Positions 52,001 to 60,949 are shown, counted from the first letter of the stretch. The stretch: DNA of 64,000 bases from an uncultured Hyphomicrobiales bacterium (GCA_903847605.1 CAINED010000067.1:1-64000), one strand, 5' to 3'. Notes: generated by a model not told the origin, from the sequence alone. Made by a program: numbers and translations.

Positions 52001-54784
52001 GGCGGCGCGGATATCGATCGTGCGATCCTGAACTATACCTCGTCCGGCCTCGACATCGCGGTGAGCTACACGGCGCAGACCGGCGCGGCGCAGACGCTTG
52101 CCGACGGCACGAGCGTACAGGATTTCGAGGCCTTCATTCTGATCGGCGGTTCGGGCAACGATGCGCTGAACCTGAGCGGCAGCGCCAACGCGGACGGATC
52201 GTCGTTCACCGGCAACGGCGGCGATAACGTGCTGACCATCGATTCCACGACGTCTGGCTTTCTCACCTTCGATGGCACGGTCGGCAACGACCGGCTGGTC
52301 GCCGATCTCTCCGGCTATGGAACGGCGATCGATCTCAACACCGATCTCAACGCCGGCGCGTTGTATATCGACATTTACTCTGTCGAAGAAATGCATGTCA
52401 CCGGCGGCTCGAACAACGACACGCTCAACGGTTCGAGCGGGGACGACAATCTTCAAGGCGGCGCGGGCAACGACACGCTGACGGGCCAGGGTGGCAACGA
52501 CATACTTGGCGGCGGCGCGGGCAACGACAGCATCGATTCCGGCAGCGGCGTCAACACGTTGAACGGCGGCGCGGATATCGATCGTGCGATCCTGAACTAT
52601 ACCTCGTCCGGGCTCGACTTCGCTGTGAGCTACATGGCGCAGACCGGCGTGGCGCTGACGCTTTCCGACGGCACCAGCGTGCAGGATTTCGAGGCCTTCA
52701 TTCTGATCGGCGGTTCGGGCAACGATTCGCTCAATCTGAACGGCAGCGCCAATGCGGATGGATCATCGTTCACCGGCAATGGCGGCAATAACGTGCTGAC
52801 CATCGATTCCACCACATCGGGCTTCCTGACGTTTGACGGCACGGTCGGCAACGACCGGCTGATCGCCGATCTCTCCGGCTATGCAACGACGATCGATTTC
52901 AACGGCGATCTCAATGCCGGCGCCTTGTATATCGACATGTATAGTGTCGAAGAAGTCGACATCACCACCGGTGCGAACAACGACACTCTGAACGGCGGCG
53001 CCGGGAACGACATATTCAGAGGGGGCGGCGGCAACGATACGCTGTCGGGACTTGGCGGAAATGATTTGCTCGAAGGCGGGCTCGGCACGGACACACTGAA
53101 TGGCGGCGCCGATATCGATACAGTCACCTATGCCAACGCTTCGGGCGCCGTCAGCATCGATATGCGCAGCGTCACATTCCAGAATACGGTATCGGCGGGC
53201 TCCGACTGGCTGATCGATATCGAGAACCTGATCGGCTCGAATTTCAACGACACGCTGACCAGCGACACAACTGTCGCCAACGAGTTGCGCGGCGGACTTG
53301 GCAGCGACCGCTACAACATCATGCAGGCGGGTGATCAGGCCATCGAACTCGCGGGCCAGGGCACGGCCGACCGTGTCGAGGCCTTCGCCAATGTCACACT
53401 GCTCGCGACATCCGAGATCGAAACCATCGTCGCGCGTCTGACGACGGGTATGATCATTGGCGGCAGTGACACCGCAAACCGCATCGACGGCAACACCGGC
53501 AACGACACGCTGAACGGCAACGGCGGCAACGATACGCTGAACGGCCTCGACGGTAACGATACGCTCGACGGCGGCGCGGGTAACGATACGCTGGATGGCG
53601 GCGTCGGCGCGGGCAACGACGTCATGAACGGCGGCGCGGATACCGACACCGCGACTTACGCGACAGCGAGCGCCGCGGTCTCTGTCAGCCTTTTGCTGGC
53701 GACCGCGCAGAACACGCTCGGCGCGGGCACGGATACGCTGACCAATATCGAAAATCTCATCGGTTCGGCCTTCAACGATACGCTCACCGGCAATAATAAC
53801 GCCAACACGATCAATGGCGGCGGCGGCAACGACACGATCAACGGGCGCGGCGGTATCGACACGATGGCCGGCGGCGCGGGCGACGATCGTTACGACGTCG
53901 ACAACGCGGGCGATGTCGTGATCGAAGTCGCCGGACAGGGCAGCGACCGCGTCGTTACGACGGTCAATTATACGCTGGCGGCCGGCCAATCCATCGAACT
54001 GCTGATCGCCAATGTGGGCACGGGCCTCACGCTGACCGGCAACGAACTCGCCAACACCGTGCAAGGCCAAAACGGCGTCGACACGCTCGATGGCGGCGCG
54101 GGCGCCGATATCATCGACGGGCGCATCGGCGCCGACGACATGACCGGCGGGACGGGCAACGACAAATATTATGTCGACAATGCCGGCGACGTGATTCACG
54201 AGGCGGCAGGCGGGGGAACCGACACGCTCGACATCGTCTATGCCATCGTCGACTATGCGCTGGGGGCAGGTCTCGGCATCGAGCGTCTTTACGCCAACGC
54301 GGGCGCAACAGGCCTCACGCTGACCGGCAACGAACTCAACAACGCGCTGTTTGGAAACAGCGGCAACGACACGCTGAACGGCGGCGCGGGCGCGGACACG
54401 CTGACCGGCAATGCCGGCAATGACAGGCTTGTCGGAGGCGTAGGCATCGACACGCTCTTCGGCAATGCGGGCGCGGACATCTTCGTGTTGCAGAACCTCG
54501 CCGCGGACCGCGACACGATCCGCGACTTTGCGGCGGGCGACAGGATCGAAGTGTCAGCCTCGCTCTTCGGCGGCGGGCTCGTCGCCGGATCGCTCGCCGC
54601 GAACCAGTTCGTTTCGAACGGAACAGGCTTTGCGGGCGATAGCGACGACCGCTTCGTCTACAACTCGTCGAACGGCGCGCTCTATTTCGACATCGACGGC
54701 GATGGCGGCGCCGCGCGCGTGCAGATCGCAACGCTGACGGGAATGCCAGCGCTGACGGCGGGAGATTTCACGATCGTAACGTAA
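49043..54784 (+). CDS. Large FG-GAP/RTX repeat surface protein
   Basis: This 1913-aa acidic protein has no Sec signal. Residues about 25-560 are FG-GAP integrin-type blades (GDVNGDGINDYLIGAP, GDIDGDGYDDIIIGA). From about 570 on, Ca2+-binding RTX nonapeptides dominate (GGAGNDTLTG) and alternate with long 188-aa repeats. The C-terminal about 100 residues (DTIRDFAAGDRIEVSASLF ... ALTAGDFTIVT) look like an RTX type I secretion signal. It is probably secreted by a type I system and used as adhesin or biofilm matrix; no T1SS genes are adjacent. GGAGAG precedes the ATG. Confidence 0.88.
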   Translation: MPQYPASIDLQFLTLSTGLVFRSNQSADWFGLSVANAGDVNGDGINDYLIGAPAWHVRENRPNPPIAAGNAYLVFGGASLATLDTADGGAADGILNLSFLTPATGYRLSYGNIGDATGASVAGVGNIDGVAGGDILIGSPGSTNGTATLVSGGANLATLDGADGSVDGVIDLDNATTSGGYRFTGRNAGDRFGIDVNTAADINGDGTLDILIGAHLADQTGATNGGEAALVFGGAANLADLDAADGSTDHAIAITNLNGGTRGYLLQGFVTSNNAGFRVEGIDDVNGDGVSDILVGAYQTPAAGLGETYLLFGGTANLAALDTAGGGAADGIVNITAVNGTMGYRLVSADDGDQFGLTITGAGDVNGDGIGDILIGDPFSDPLSVTNAGDAYLVFGGAANLATLDAADGTTDGSLDMDFLNGTTGYRISGTGSEWVGQAVDAGGDIDGDGYDDIIIGANFRASRQGAVYVFFGGNGLAVQDAADGVTDGRILTSAFTGQAGFRIDGVDSFDQAGFSVAGLGDMNGDHLGDIMIGSVRDQTTQPNAGDGEAYIVYSRLPDAAVNRTATSLGQTLVGGNFNDTLTGLGGNDVLYGHGGDDVLNGGAGVNTLDAGAGIDTLVLDVSASSLNFTIDYSAQQGADVVLADGTVIRDFEVFQFTGGSGNDALDLSGDADADGSSFTGNGGHNFLTVDSTTSGFLTFDGTVGDDRLVADLSGYSTAIDLNGDLNAGALYIDIYSVEEFHVTGGSGNDSLNGSTDDDNLQGGAGNDTLSGQGGNDILGGGAGNDSIDSGSGVNTLNGGADIDRAILNYTSSGLDIAVSYTAQTGAAQTLADGTSVQDFEAFILTGGTGNDALDLSGSANADGSSFTGNAGDNLMTVDSTTSGFLTFDGTVGNDRLVADLSGLSGAIDLNTDLDAGALYIDIYSVEEMHVTGGSNNDSLNGSSGDDNLQGGAGNDTLTGQGGNDSLGGGAGNDSIDSGSGVNTLNGGADIDRAILNYTSSGLDIAVSYTAQTGAAQTLADGTSVQDFEAFILIGGSGNDALNLSGSANADGSSFTGNGGDNVLTIDSTTSGFLTFDGTVGNDRLVADLSGYGTAIDLNTDLNAGALYIDIYSVEEMHVTGGSNNDTLNGSSGDDNLQGGAGNDTLTGQGGNDILGGGAGNDSIDSGSGVNTLNGGADIDRAILNYTSSGLDFAVSYMAQTGVALTLSDGTSVQDFEAFILIGGSGNDSLNLNGSANADGSSFTGNGGNNVLTIDSTTSGFLTFDGTVGNDRLIADLSGYATTIDFNGDLNAGALYIDMYSVEEVDITTGANNDTLNGGAGNDIFRGGGGNDTLSGLGGNDLLEGGLGTDTLNGGADIDTVTYANASGAVSIDMRSVTFQNTVSAGSDWLIDIENLIGSNFNDTLTSDTTVANELRGGLGSDRYNIMQAGDQAIELAGQGTADRVEAFANVTLLATSEIETIVARLTTGMIIGGSDTANRIDGNTGNDTLNGNGGNDTLNGLDGNDTLDGGAGNDTLDGGVGAGNDVMNGGADTDTATYATASAAVSVSLLLATAQNTLGAGTDTLTNIENLIGSAFNDTLTGNNNANTINGGGGNDTINGRGGIDTMAGGAGDDRYDVDNAGDVVIEVAGQGSDRVVTTVNYTLAAGQSIELLIANVGTGLTLTGNELANTVQGQNGVDTLDGGAGADIIDGRIGADDMTGGTGNDKYYVDNAGDVIHEAAGGGTDTLDIVYAIVDYALGAGLGIERLYANAGATGLTLTGNELNNALFGNSGNDTLNGGAGADTLTGNAGNDRLVGGVGIDTLFGNAGADIFVLQNLAADRDTIRDFAAGDRIEVSASLFGGGLVAGSLAANQFVSNGTGFAGDSDDRFVYNSSNGALYFDIDGDGGAARVQIATLTGMPALTAGDFTIVT
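50920..53120 (+). repeat. 564-bp tandem repeats inside RTX gene
   Basis: Equivalent codons recur at 51031, 51595, 52159 and 52723, exactly 564 bp (188 codons) apart. The first and last units are more diverged or partial, and the middle two are nearly identical. Each unit encodes NADGSSFTGN, TFDGTVGNDRLVADLSG, YIDIYSVEEMHVTGG and an RTX block. Such repeats can expand or contract by recombination. Confidence 0.9.
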
Positions 54785-54904
54785 TTGCGGCGCTTCAACG
54801 ATTCGCTTCGCTTCCGCCCTTGACGCCACGCAGGCCGCACTCGACTATGGCCGTTCGGGAAGGGTGCGCCGCCGCGCATGTTGTGGCGCAGGAGGGAGGC
54901 GGAC

Positions 54905-55855
54905 ATGCGATTGAAACTGGCAGGCCTTGCCGCCGCCGCGCTGCTGGCTGCGACCGGCGCGCAGGCGCAAACGGCGCCCTATCCGCACAAGGTCGTGACG
55001 CTGGTCACCCATTCGAGCCCGGGCGGCGGCAGCGATGTCTTTCTGCGCGAAATGGTGAAACATCTCGGCAAATATATCGCCGCCACCTTTATCGTGGAGA
55101 ATGTGTCCGGCGGCAGCGGCGCGCGCGCCATGTCGCGCCTCGCCACCTCGAAGCCCGATGGTTCGATTTTTTACGCGATCACGCCGACCTATATCTACAC
55201 ATCGCTGATGTCGAAGCCGCGCCACACCTGGCGCGATCTCGAACCGCTGGCCGTTCTCTTCGCCGATCCCGAAGTTCTCTATACGCGCGCCGAAAGCCCG
55301 CATAAAACCGTGCGGGAATTGATCGAAAGCGCGCGCAAGAGCCGGGCGCGCTTCGGCGTCGCCAATCCCGCTTCCCTCGAGCGGCAGGCTGCCGAGCGGC
55401 TGAAAACGGCGGCGGGCGTGAATGCCGCCATCGTTTCGCACGAAGGCGGCGGCGATCTCATGATCAACGTGCTGAACGGCACGCTCGATGGCGGCGTCGG
55501 CGAAATTCAGGAATTGCGCGCGCAACTCGCGGGCTCGAAAATACGCCTGCTGGGTTCCTTCACTGCGCAACGTCTCGCCGATTTCCCCGATCTGCCGACG
55601 GTGAAGGAACAGGGGTTCGATGTCGTCGTGCACAAGTTCCGCGGACTTGCAGGACCGAAGGGATTGCCGGCTGACATCATCGCCATCTGGGACAAGGCCG
55701 TTCCGCAATTGCTCGCCGATCCCGACTACAAGAAGGTTTACGGGGCCGAGAGTCTGATTGTCGATGCTCGCACGGCGGCGCAGGCCTCGCAACTCGTGCA
55801 ATCCTTCGCCGAGGAATCGGAAGCCTTTCTCAAGCAAACCGGCGTGATCAAATAG
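54905..55855 (+). CDS. tctC: Tripartite tricarboxylate transporter binding protein TctC
   Basis: This 316-aa periplasmic binding protein has a signal peptide (MRLKLAGLAAAALLAATGAQ) and Bug/TctC motifs HKVVTLVTHSSPGGGSDVFL, VENVSGGSGARAMSRLA and FRGLAGPKGLPAD. It begins after GGAGG at 54905. It is the only Bug gene in the window with its TctB and TctA partners directly downstream, making a complete transporter linked to an MmgE/PrpD enzyme and an SDR. Confidence 0.93.
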   Translation: MRLKLAGLAAAALLAATGAQAQTAPYPHKVVTLVTHSSPGGGSDVFLREMVKHLGKYIAATFIVENVSGGSGARAMSRLATSKPDGSIFYAITPTYIYTSLMSKPRHTWRDLEPLAVLFADPEVLYTRAESPHKTVRELIESARKSRARFGVANPASLERQAAERLKTAAGVNAAIVSHEGGGDLMINVLNGTLDGGVGEIQELRAQLAGSKIRLLGSFTAQRLADFPDLPTVKEQGFDVVVHKFRGLAGPKGLPADIIAIWDKAVPQLLADPDYKKVYGAESLIVDARTAAQASQLVQSFAEESEAFLKQTGVIK

Positions 55856-55864
55856 GGGGCCTGC

Positions 55865-56326
55865 CTGAACAAGGATCTCGCCGGCGCGCTTGTCCTCGCC
55901 GTCGTCGCCGCGCTTTTTATCTGGGGCGCGGGACTGATACCGCATAGTTCTCTGTCCGACGAAGTCGGCGCGCGCGGCATGCCGCAGGCGCTCGGCATTG
56001 TCTTGCTGATCGTCGCGCTGGCGATCGCGGCGCGTGCGTGGCTTGCGCGCGCTGCGCCGGTTGTGGAGACCGAAACGGGCGACGATGGGAGGCTGCCGCG
56101 CGTTCTCGGCCTGCTGGCCTGCGCCGGACTTTATATCTTCGCCGCATGGCTGGCCGGCTATATCGTTGCAACCTTTATCGCGATCCTCGCCGTGTCCGTC
56201 TACGAAGGCGCGCCGTTGAATGTCCGGACGCTCGGCGTCGCCGCTGTTGGCGCTGCCCTGTTCTGGCTGCTGTTCGTGAAGCTGCTCAACGTCGCGCAGC
56301 CCGTCGGCCTTCTGTTCGGAGGCTGA
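55865..56326 (+). CDS. tctB: Tripartite tricarboxylate transporter small subunit TctB, probable CTG start
   Basis: This approximately 153-aa TctB has four membrane helices. The first ATG in frame (55979) would remove the first helix (NKDLAGALVLAVVAALFIWG), which TctB proteins have. No ATG, GTG or TTG occurs upstream in frame, but a CTG at 55865, 7 nt after AGGGGG, starts LNKDLAGAL, the usual TctB N-terminus. A CTG start is therefore likely. It lies between tctC (9 nt) and tctA (1 nt). Confidence 0.8.
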   Translation: MNKDLAGALVLAVVAALFIWGAGLIPHSSLSDEVGARGMPQALGIVLLIVALAIAARAWLARAAPVVETETGDDGRLPRVLGLLACAGLYIFAAWLAGYIVATFIAILAVSVYEGAPLNVRTLGVAAVGAALFWLLFVKLLNVAQPVGLLFGG

Positions 56327-56327
56327 T

Positions 56328-57824
56328 GTGGAAAGTCTCGGCGCCCTCTTTCAAATGCTGTTCGGTACGGCGCTCGTGCCCGCCGCCTTTATCGGCCTCA
56401 TCTGGGGCGTGATCGGCGGCGCCCTGCCGGGCCTCTCCGCCTCCGTGACGATGGCGCTGATCCTGCCGCTCACCTATACGCTCGATCCGATGCCGGCCAT
56501 CGTGCTGCTCGCCTCGGTTTACATCGGCGCGGAATATGGCGGCTCCATTCCCGCCATTCTCATCCGTACGCCCGGCACGAATTCGGCTGCCGCCACGGTC
56601 ATCGACGGCTACGAGTTGAAGCAGCAGGGCCGCGCGGGCGAAGCGCTCGGCATATCCCTTTGGTCAGGTGTCGTCGGCTCCCTGTTCGGCCTCTTTTGTC
56701 TGGTGCTTCTGACCGAACCCTTGTCGCGGCTCGCCCTCGCGTTCAAGCCGATGTCCTATTTTGCGCTCGGCATTCTCGGGCTTTCGATCATCGCCTCGCT
56801 GTCGAGCGGCTCGCTGCTCAAGGGCCTCGCGGCCGCGCTGGTGGGCATGATGATCGCGACCATCGGCATCGATCCGCTCTCCGGGGTCAATCGCTACACA
56901 TTCGATCTGCCGGAATTGCTGAACGGCATAAAGCCGGTCATCGTGATGATCGGCCTGTTCGCCATGAGCGAATTGTTGCGGCAATCAGGCAGCGCGATCT
57001 CGGGCGCGCAGGCCACGATGACCGTGCGTATCGTGCTTCCATCGCTGCCGATGATGCGGCGTCTCGTGAAGCCGCAGGGCATCGGATGCGGCGCGGGTCT
57101 GATCGAGGGCTTGTTGCCCGGCGGCGGCGGTTCGGTGGCGGCGTTCTTCGCCTATAACGAAGCGAAGCGCTGGTCGCGTACGCCGGAGGAATTCGGCAAG
57201 GGATCGGTGGAAGGCGTCGCTGCGCCGGAGGCCGCGAACAATACGGTTGCGAGTTCGTCGCTGATCCCTCTTCTCAGTTTCGGCATACCCGGATCGAATT
57301 CCGCGGCGATCCTGCTGGGCGGCCTGCTCATTCACGGCCTGCTGCCGGGGCCCCGCCTCTTCGAGCAGAACGGCGATGTCATCACGGGACTTTACGTCGG
57401 ATCGTTCATCGCAACGCTCGGGCAAATTCCCATCGGACTGATCATTCTGCCCCTGTGCATGTGGATGGTGAACCGGCCGAGGCCCTATCTTGCCGCCTTC
57501 GTCTTCATGCTGGTCATGAGCGGCGTCTATACATTGAACGGCTCTTTTCTCGACATCGCCCTCGTGATGGCCTTCGGCCTCATCGGCTGGCTGATGGTGA
57601 AATGCGGCTATCCGTTCCTGCCCGCCGTTCTCGGCGTCGTCCTTGGGCCGATCGTCGAATCCAATTACAGGCGTTCGCTTTTGCTGTCGGGCGGCGAACA
57701 TTCGATCTTTCTCGAAGACCCGATCGCCATCGGCCTTCTTCTGACGGCTATGGCCTTCCTCCTGTTTTCGCTGTGGCGCGAAGTGAAAGACGCCAGGGCG
57801 AGAAAAACCGAAGGGATGAATTGA
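56328..57824 (+). CDS. tctA: Tripartite tricarboxylate transporter large subunit TctA
   Basis: This 498-aa TctA permease has about 12 membrane segments and conserved loops GGALPGLSASVTMALILPLT, GAEYGGSIPAILIRTPGT and GLLPGGGGSVAAFFAYNEAK. GTG start, one base after the tctB stop. It should carry a dicarboxylate or tricarboxylate captured by TctC, coupled to Na+ or H+. Confidence 0.95.
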   Translation: MESLGALFQMLFGTALVPAAFIGLIWGVIGGALPGLSASVTMALILPLTYTLDPMPAIVLLASVYIGAEYGGSIPAILIRTPGTNSAAATVIDGYELKQQGRAGEALGISLWSGVVGSLFGLFCLVLLTEPLSRLALAFKPMSYFALGILGLSIIASLSSGSLLKGLAAALVGMMIATIGIDPLSGVNRYTFDLPELLNGIKPVIVMIGLFAMSELLRQSGSAISGAQATMTVRIVLPSLPMMRRLVKPQGIGCGAGLIEGLLPGGGGSVAAFFAYNEAKRWSRTPEEFGKGSVEGVAAPEAANNTVASSSLIPLLSFGIPGSNSAAILLGGLLIHGLLPGPRLFEQNGDVITGLYVGSFIATLGQIPIGLIILPLCMWMVNRPRPYLAAFVFMLVMSGVYTLNGSFLDIALVMAFGLIGWLMVKCGYPFLPAVLGVVLGPIVESNYRRSLLLSGGEHSIFLEDPIAIGLLLTAMAFLLFSLWREVKDARARKTEGMN

Positions 57825-57828
57825 ACGC

Positions 57829-59202
57829 ATGCAAGCATTCAGCGAAAAGCCTGTTGCGCTCGCCATCGGCGAATTCGCTTCGGCCATAGATGTCGCCTCG
57901 TTGTCGCCGGTCACGCGCGGCATATGCCGCGAGTTGATGATCGATGTGGCGGGCCTGTGCGTTGCGGCGCGCAAGACCGATTATGTCAGGGCGAGCCTCG
58001 CAAGCGTTCTGTCTGATGGTCCCGCAACAGCTATGGGTCACGGTCGCCGAATGAACGCTTACGATGCTGCGCTTGTGAATGGCACTGCTGCGCATGGCGA
58101 GGATTTCGACGACACGTTTGAAGGCGGCCCCGTCCATGCCGGCGCCGTAATCGTTCCGGCCGTTCTCGCAGCAGCCGAGCAACGCGGCCTTGATGGCGTC
58201 GCCGTGATGAAAGGCATCGCTGCCGGCGTCGAGACGATGTGCCGGATGTCGCTTGTGACGCCCCAAGCGATGCATCGCGCCTGCTTTCATCCGACGGCCG
58301 TCATCGGCGGCCTCGCCGCTTCGGTTGCTGTCGGCACAACGATTGGTCTCGACGCGCAGAAGATTGCTCGCGCCATGGGGACCGCGGGCTCTCTCGCGTC
58401 AGGCATTATCGAATATCTTGCCGACGGAAGCTGGACGAAGCGTCTGCATGCGGGTTCCGCCGCACAGGCGGGCTTGCGCGCCGCCTTTCTCGCCGAGGCC
58501 GGCTTCGTCGGGCCATCGACCGTTCTTGAGGGAACGCATGGCTTTTATCGCGCCTTCGGTCCGTCGGTGAAGCCGGACTTCTCGCATATTCTCGACGATC
58601 TCGGGGCTGCGTGGCTGCTGGATAAAGTCGCCTTCAAGCCTTTCGCCTGCGGGACGATGACTCAACCCTATGTCGATTGCGCCATCGAACTCGCGCGCGA
58701 GGGTATCGCGGCAGAGGATATCGTCAGCATGGTCTGCGATGTCGGTGAAGGAACGGTGCATCGTCTGTGGGAGCCGCTAGCGCTGAAACAGGCCCCGCCC
58801 AATGGATATGCGGGAAAATTTTCGACGCCTTATTGTATCGCGGTCGGCTTTATCGACGGCGACGCAGGCCTCAGGCAATTCACCGACGAACGCACGCGGG
58901 ATGCAGCCGTGCGCGCGCTCGCTGCGAAAGTCTCCTTCGTCATCGATCCCGCAAATCCCTATCCGCGCGAATTCACGGGCCATATCAGGGCGACGCTGAG
59001 AGATGGCCGCGTCATCGAAAAGCGGCGCGCGCATATGCGCGGCGGCGCGCACGAACCGATGGCTTCGCAGGATATTCTGGCGAAGTATCGCGCCAATGCG
59101 CGCTACGGCGGCTGGGACGAAACACGCACAACGGCGATGGAGCAGGCGATCGAAACGATTGCCGCTGGCGGCCCGGTTCAGATTTCAATGGCGGCAGGAT
59201 GA
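57829..59202 (+). CDS. MmgE/PrpD-family protein
   Basis: This 457-aa protein belongs to the MmgE/PrpD family, which includes 2-methylcitrate dehydratase, cis-aconitate decarboxylase-like and iminodisuccinate epimerase-like enzymes. Family blocks include AAHGEDFDDTFEGGPVHAGA, HPTAVIGGLAASVAVG and GSWTKRLHAGSAAQAG. It begins 4 nt after tctA and overlaps the SDR gene, so it probably acts on the imported acid. Confidence 0.9.
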   Translation: MQAFSEKPVALAIGEFASAIDVASLSPVTRGICRELMIDVAGLCVAARKTDYVRASLASVLSDGPATAMGHGRRMNAYDAALVNGTAAHGEDFDDTFEGGPVHAGAVIVPAVLAAAEQRGLDGVAVMKGIAAGVETMCRMSLVTPQAMHRACFHPTAVIGGLAASVAVGTTIGLDAQKIARAMGTAGSLASGIIEYLADGSWTKRLHAGSAAQAGLRAAFLAEAGFVGPSTVLEGTHGFYRAFGPSVKPDFSHILDDLGAAWLLDKVAFKPFACGTMTQPYVDCAIELAREGIAAEDIVSMVCDVGEGTVHRLWEPLALKQAPPNGYAGKFSTPYCIAVGFIDGDAGLRQFTDERTRDAAVRALAAKVSFVIDPANPYPREFTGHIRATLRDGRVIEKRRAHMRGGAHEPMASQDILAKYRANARYGGWDETRTTAMEQAIETIAAGGPVQISMAAG

Positions 59203-59957
59203 ACATGCGCGAACTCGAAGGATATGCGGCAGTTGTCACGGGTGGGCCGAAAAATATCGGCCGCGCCATCGCGATGGAGCTTGCAGGCGCAGGCGCGAAA
59301 GTCGCCATCACCGCGCTGTCGAACATGGATGGCGCGAACGCCGTTGTTAAAGAGATCGAAAACGCTGGCGGCGAAGCCTTCGCCATCGCATGCGACGTAA
59401 CGAAGGAAGCCGATGTCGCGCGATTGCACGATCGGGTCGCTGAAAAGTTCGGCGGGCTCGATATCCTCGTCAACAACGCCGCCGTGCGTCACGAAACGCC
59501 GTTCGAGGAGATGACTTTCGCCCAATGGCGGCAGATCACCGGCGTCATCCTCGATGGCGCCTTTCTTACGGCGCATGCCCTGTTGCCTCTGCTCAAGGCG
59601 AGCGGTCGCGGCGCTATCGTGAATCTCGGCGGCATGTCAGCCTATACGGGCGCGAAGAATCGGGTGCATGTTCTGGCCGCCAAATCCGGCCTCGGCGGAT
59701 TTACGCGTGGCCTCGCGCACGATCTTGCGCCCTATGCGATCACCGCCAATCTGGTCTCGCCCGGCTTGATCGCGACGGCGCGCGGCGGTTCGTCAGCCAG
59801 GGAGCCGGATCATCATCGCCATCACACCACGCTGGTCGGCCGCAGGGGCGATCCGAAGGAGGTCGCCGCCATGGTGCGCTGGCTTGCAGGGCCGTCCGGC
59901 CGATATGTCACTGGCCAGACGATCCACGTGAACGGCGGCGGCTATTTGCCGACATGA
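59199..59957 (+). CDS. SDR-family oxidoreductase
   Basis: This 252-aa SDR has cofactor motif TGGPKNIGRAIA, NNAA in place of NNAG (LVNNAAVRHE), a catalytic Ser region (NLGGMSAYTG) and Lys in VLAAKSGLGGFTRGL. The position of the catalytic Tyr (K minus 4) is Val. The C-terminal GQTIHVNGGGYLPT is typical. Its ATG overlaps the MmgE/PrpD stop (ATGA); a second ATG two codons later is possible. It is the last gene of the tct operon. Confidence 0.88.
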   Translation: MNMRELEGYAAVVTGGPKNIGRAIAMELAGAGAKVAITALSNMDGANAVVKEIENAGGEAFAIACDVTKEADVARLHDRVAEKFGGLDILVNNAAVRHETPFEEMTFAQWRQITGVILDGAFLTAHALLPLLKASGRGAIVNLGGMSAYTGAKNRVHVLAAKSGLGGFTRGLAHDLAPYAITANLVSPGLIATARGGSSAREPDHHRHHTTLVGRRGDPKEVAAMVRWLAGPSGRYVTGQTIHVNGGGYLPT

Positions 59958-60099
59958 ACTGACCACGCTCTCCGCAACGCGTGTGCTGTGACTCTGAAGG
60001 GGGCCAACAAAAGTTTTGCATTCGAACTCACGGACCTAAATCGCCTGTCGCGCGTTATGCGCTCAAGCTGACGAAAAGGCGCGATGAAGGATTTCGGCG

Positions 60100-60378
60100 A
60101 TGCACACGCAATTGCATATCTTCCAATCCGGCAATGCCGATATCTTTGGCCTGACGGAGGACCGGACCGGCGCCAATCTGCCGCCCGAAGATTCAGGCGC
60201 AGACTGGCGATACCTGCGCACCGTCAAGTTCGATGGCGGATCGCCGCCCTGGGGGTTGGACGTCGCATGGAAGGACAATCAGGCGGCGGTGGCAGCCGGT
60301 ATCGCGCAGAACGGTTTCTTCCTGGCTGAGCGCGCGAACCTGCCGGCGCAGATGGTTGCGCCGGAAGGTCCATTGTAA
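60100..60378 (+). CDS. Small conserved hypothetical protein, 92 aa
   Basis: This 92-aa soluble protein (begins MHTQLHIFQSGNADIFGLTE) has no signal peptide, membrane helix or recognised motif. It contains LRTVKFDGGSPPWGLDVAW. AAGGA lies 8 nt before the ATG. It converges on the FMN reductase gene 4 nt away. Codon use fits the host. A real gene is likely, function unknown. Confidence 0.6.
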   Translation: MHTQLHIFQSGNADIFGLTEDRTGANLPPEDSGADWRYLRTVKFDGGSPPWGLDVAWKDNQAAVAAGIAQNGFFLAERANLPAQMVAPEGPL

Positions 60379-60382
60379 GACG

Positions 60383-60949
60383 TCAGGTAATGAATTTCTT
60401 GGCGAACTCGACGACCTGTCCTGACATCAGTTCGATCTGCTTGCCGATGCCTTCGGCGGAGCATTTGCCATCTGCAAATTTCACTTCCGCGGAATTCACG
60501 GCGACGCCGAGCGGCACGTTCCAGCCACGAAGCGCGTGAGTGATCTGTCGAAGCTGCAGCAGCACGCTGTTCGGCCCCTGATTGCCATAGCCGCAGCCGA
60601 TGGCTCCGACAGCACGGCCATGGAAATAGACGCGCGGATCGGCCCGCATTTCCTCAGTATAGTCGATGGCGTTCTTCAGAAGGCCCGAGACGCCACCGTG
60701 ATAGCAGGGAGATGACAGGATGACGCCGTCGGCGCGGCGCAGGTCCTCGATCAACTGCCTGGCGGCATCGGTAAGCGTGCCCGGGTCGGGATCATACATC
60801 GGCAGGTTGAGTTCCTTGCCACCATAAAGCTTGGTCTCCGCGCCAAGCGTTTCCGCATGCTTCAGGGCGATGGCCAGCGCCTGTTCGGAGGATGACCCCG
60901 TGCGGGTGGTCCCGCCCATGCCGACGATGAAAGGTTTGCGCGCGCTCAT
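60383..60949 (-). CDS. NAD(P)H-dependent FMN reductase (flavodoxin fold)
   Basis: This 188-aa flavodoxin-like FMN reductase has the phosphate-binding loop GMGGTTRTGSSSEQAL, the central SSPCYHGGVSGLLKNAIDYT and GCGYGNQG. It would supply FMNH2 to the luciferase-like monooxygenase encoded 78 nt upstream on the same strand (61027). It may also serve the other three such enzymes in the window, since no other flavin reductase was found. Confidence 0.9.
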   Translation of the reverse strand: MSARKPFIVGMGGTTRTGSSSEQALAIALKHAETLGAETKLYGGKELNLPMYDPDPGTLTDAARQLIEDLRRADGVILSSPCYHGGVSGLLKNAIDYTEEMRADPRVYFHGRAVGAIGCGYGNQGPNSVLLQLRQITHALRGWNVPLGVAVNSAEVKFADGKCSAEGIGKQIELMSGQVVEFAKKFIT

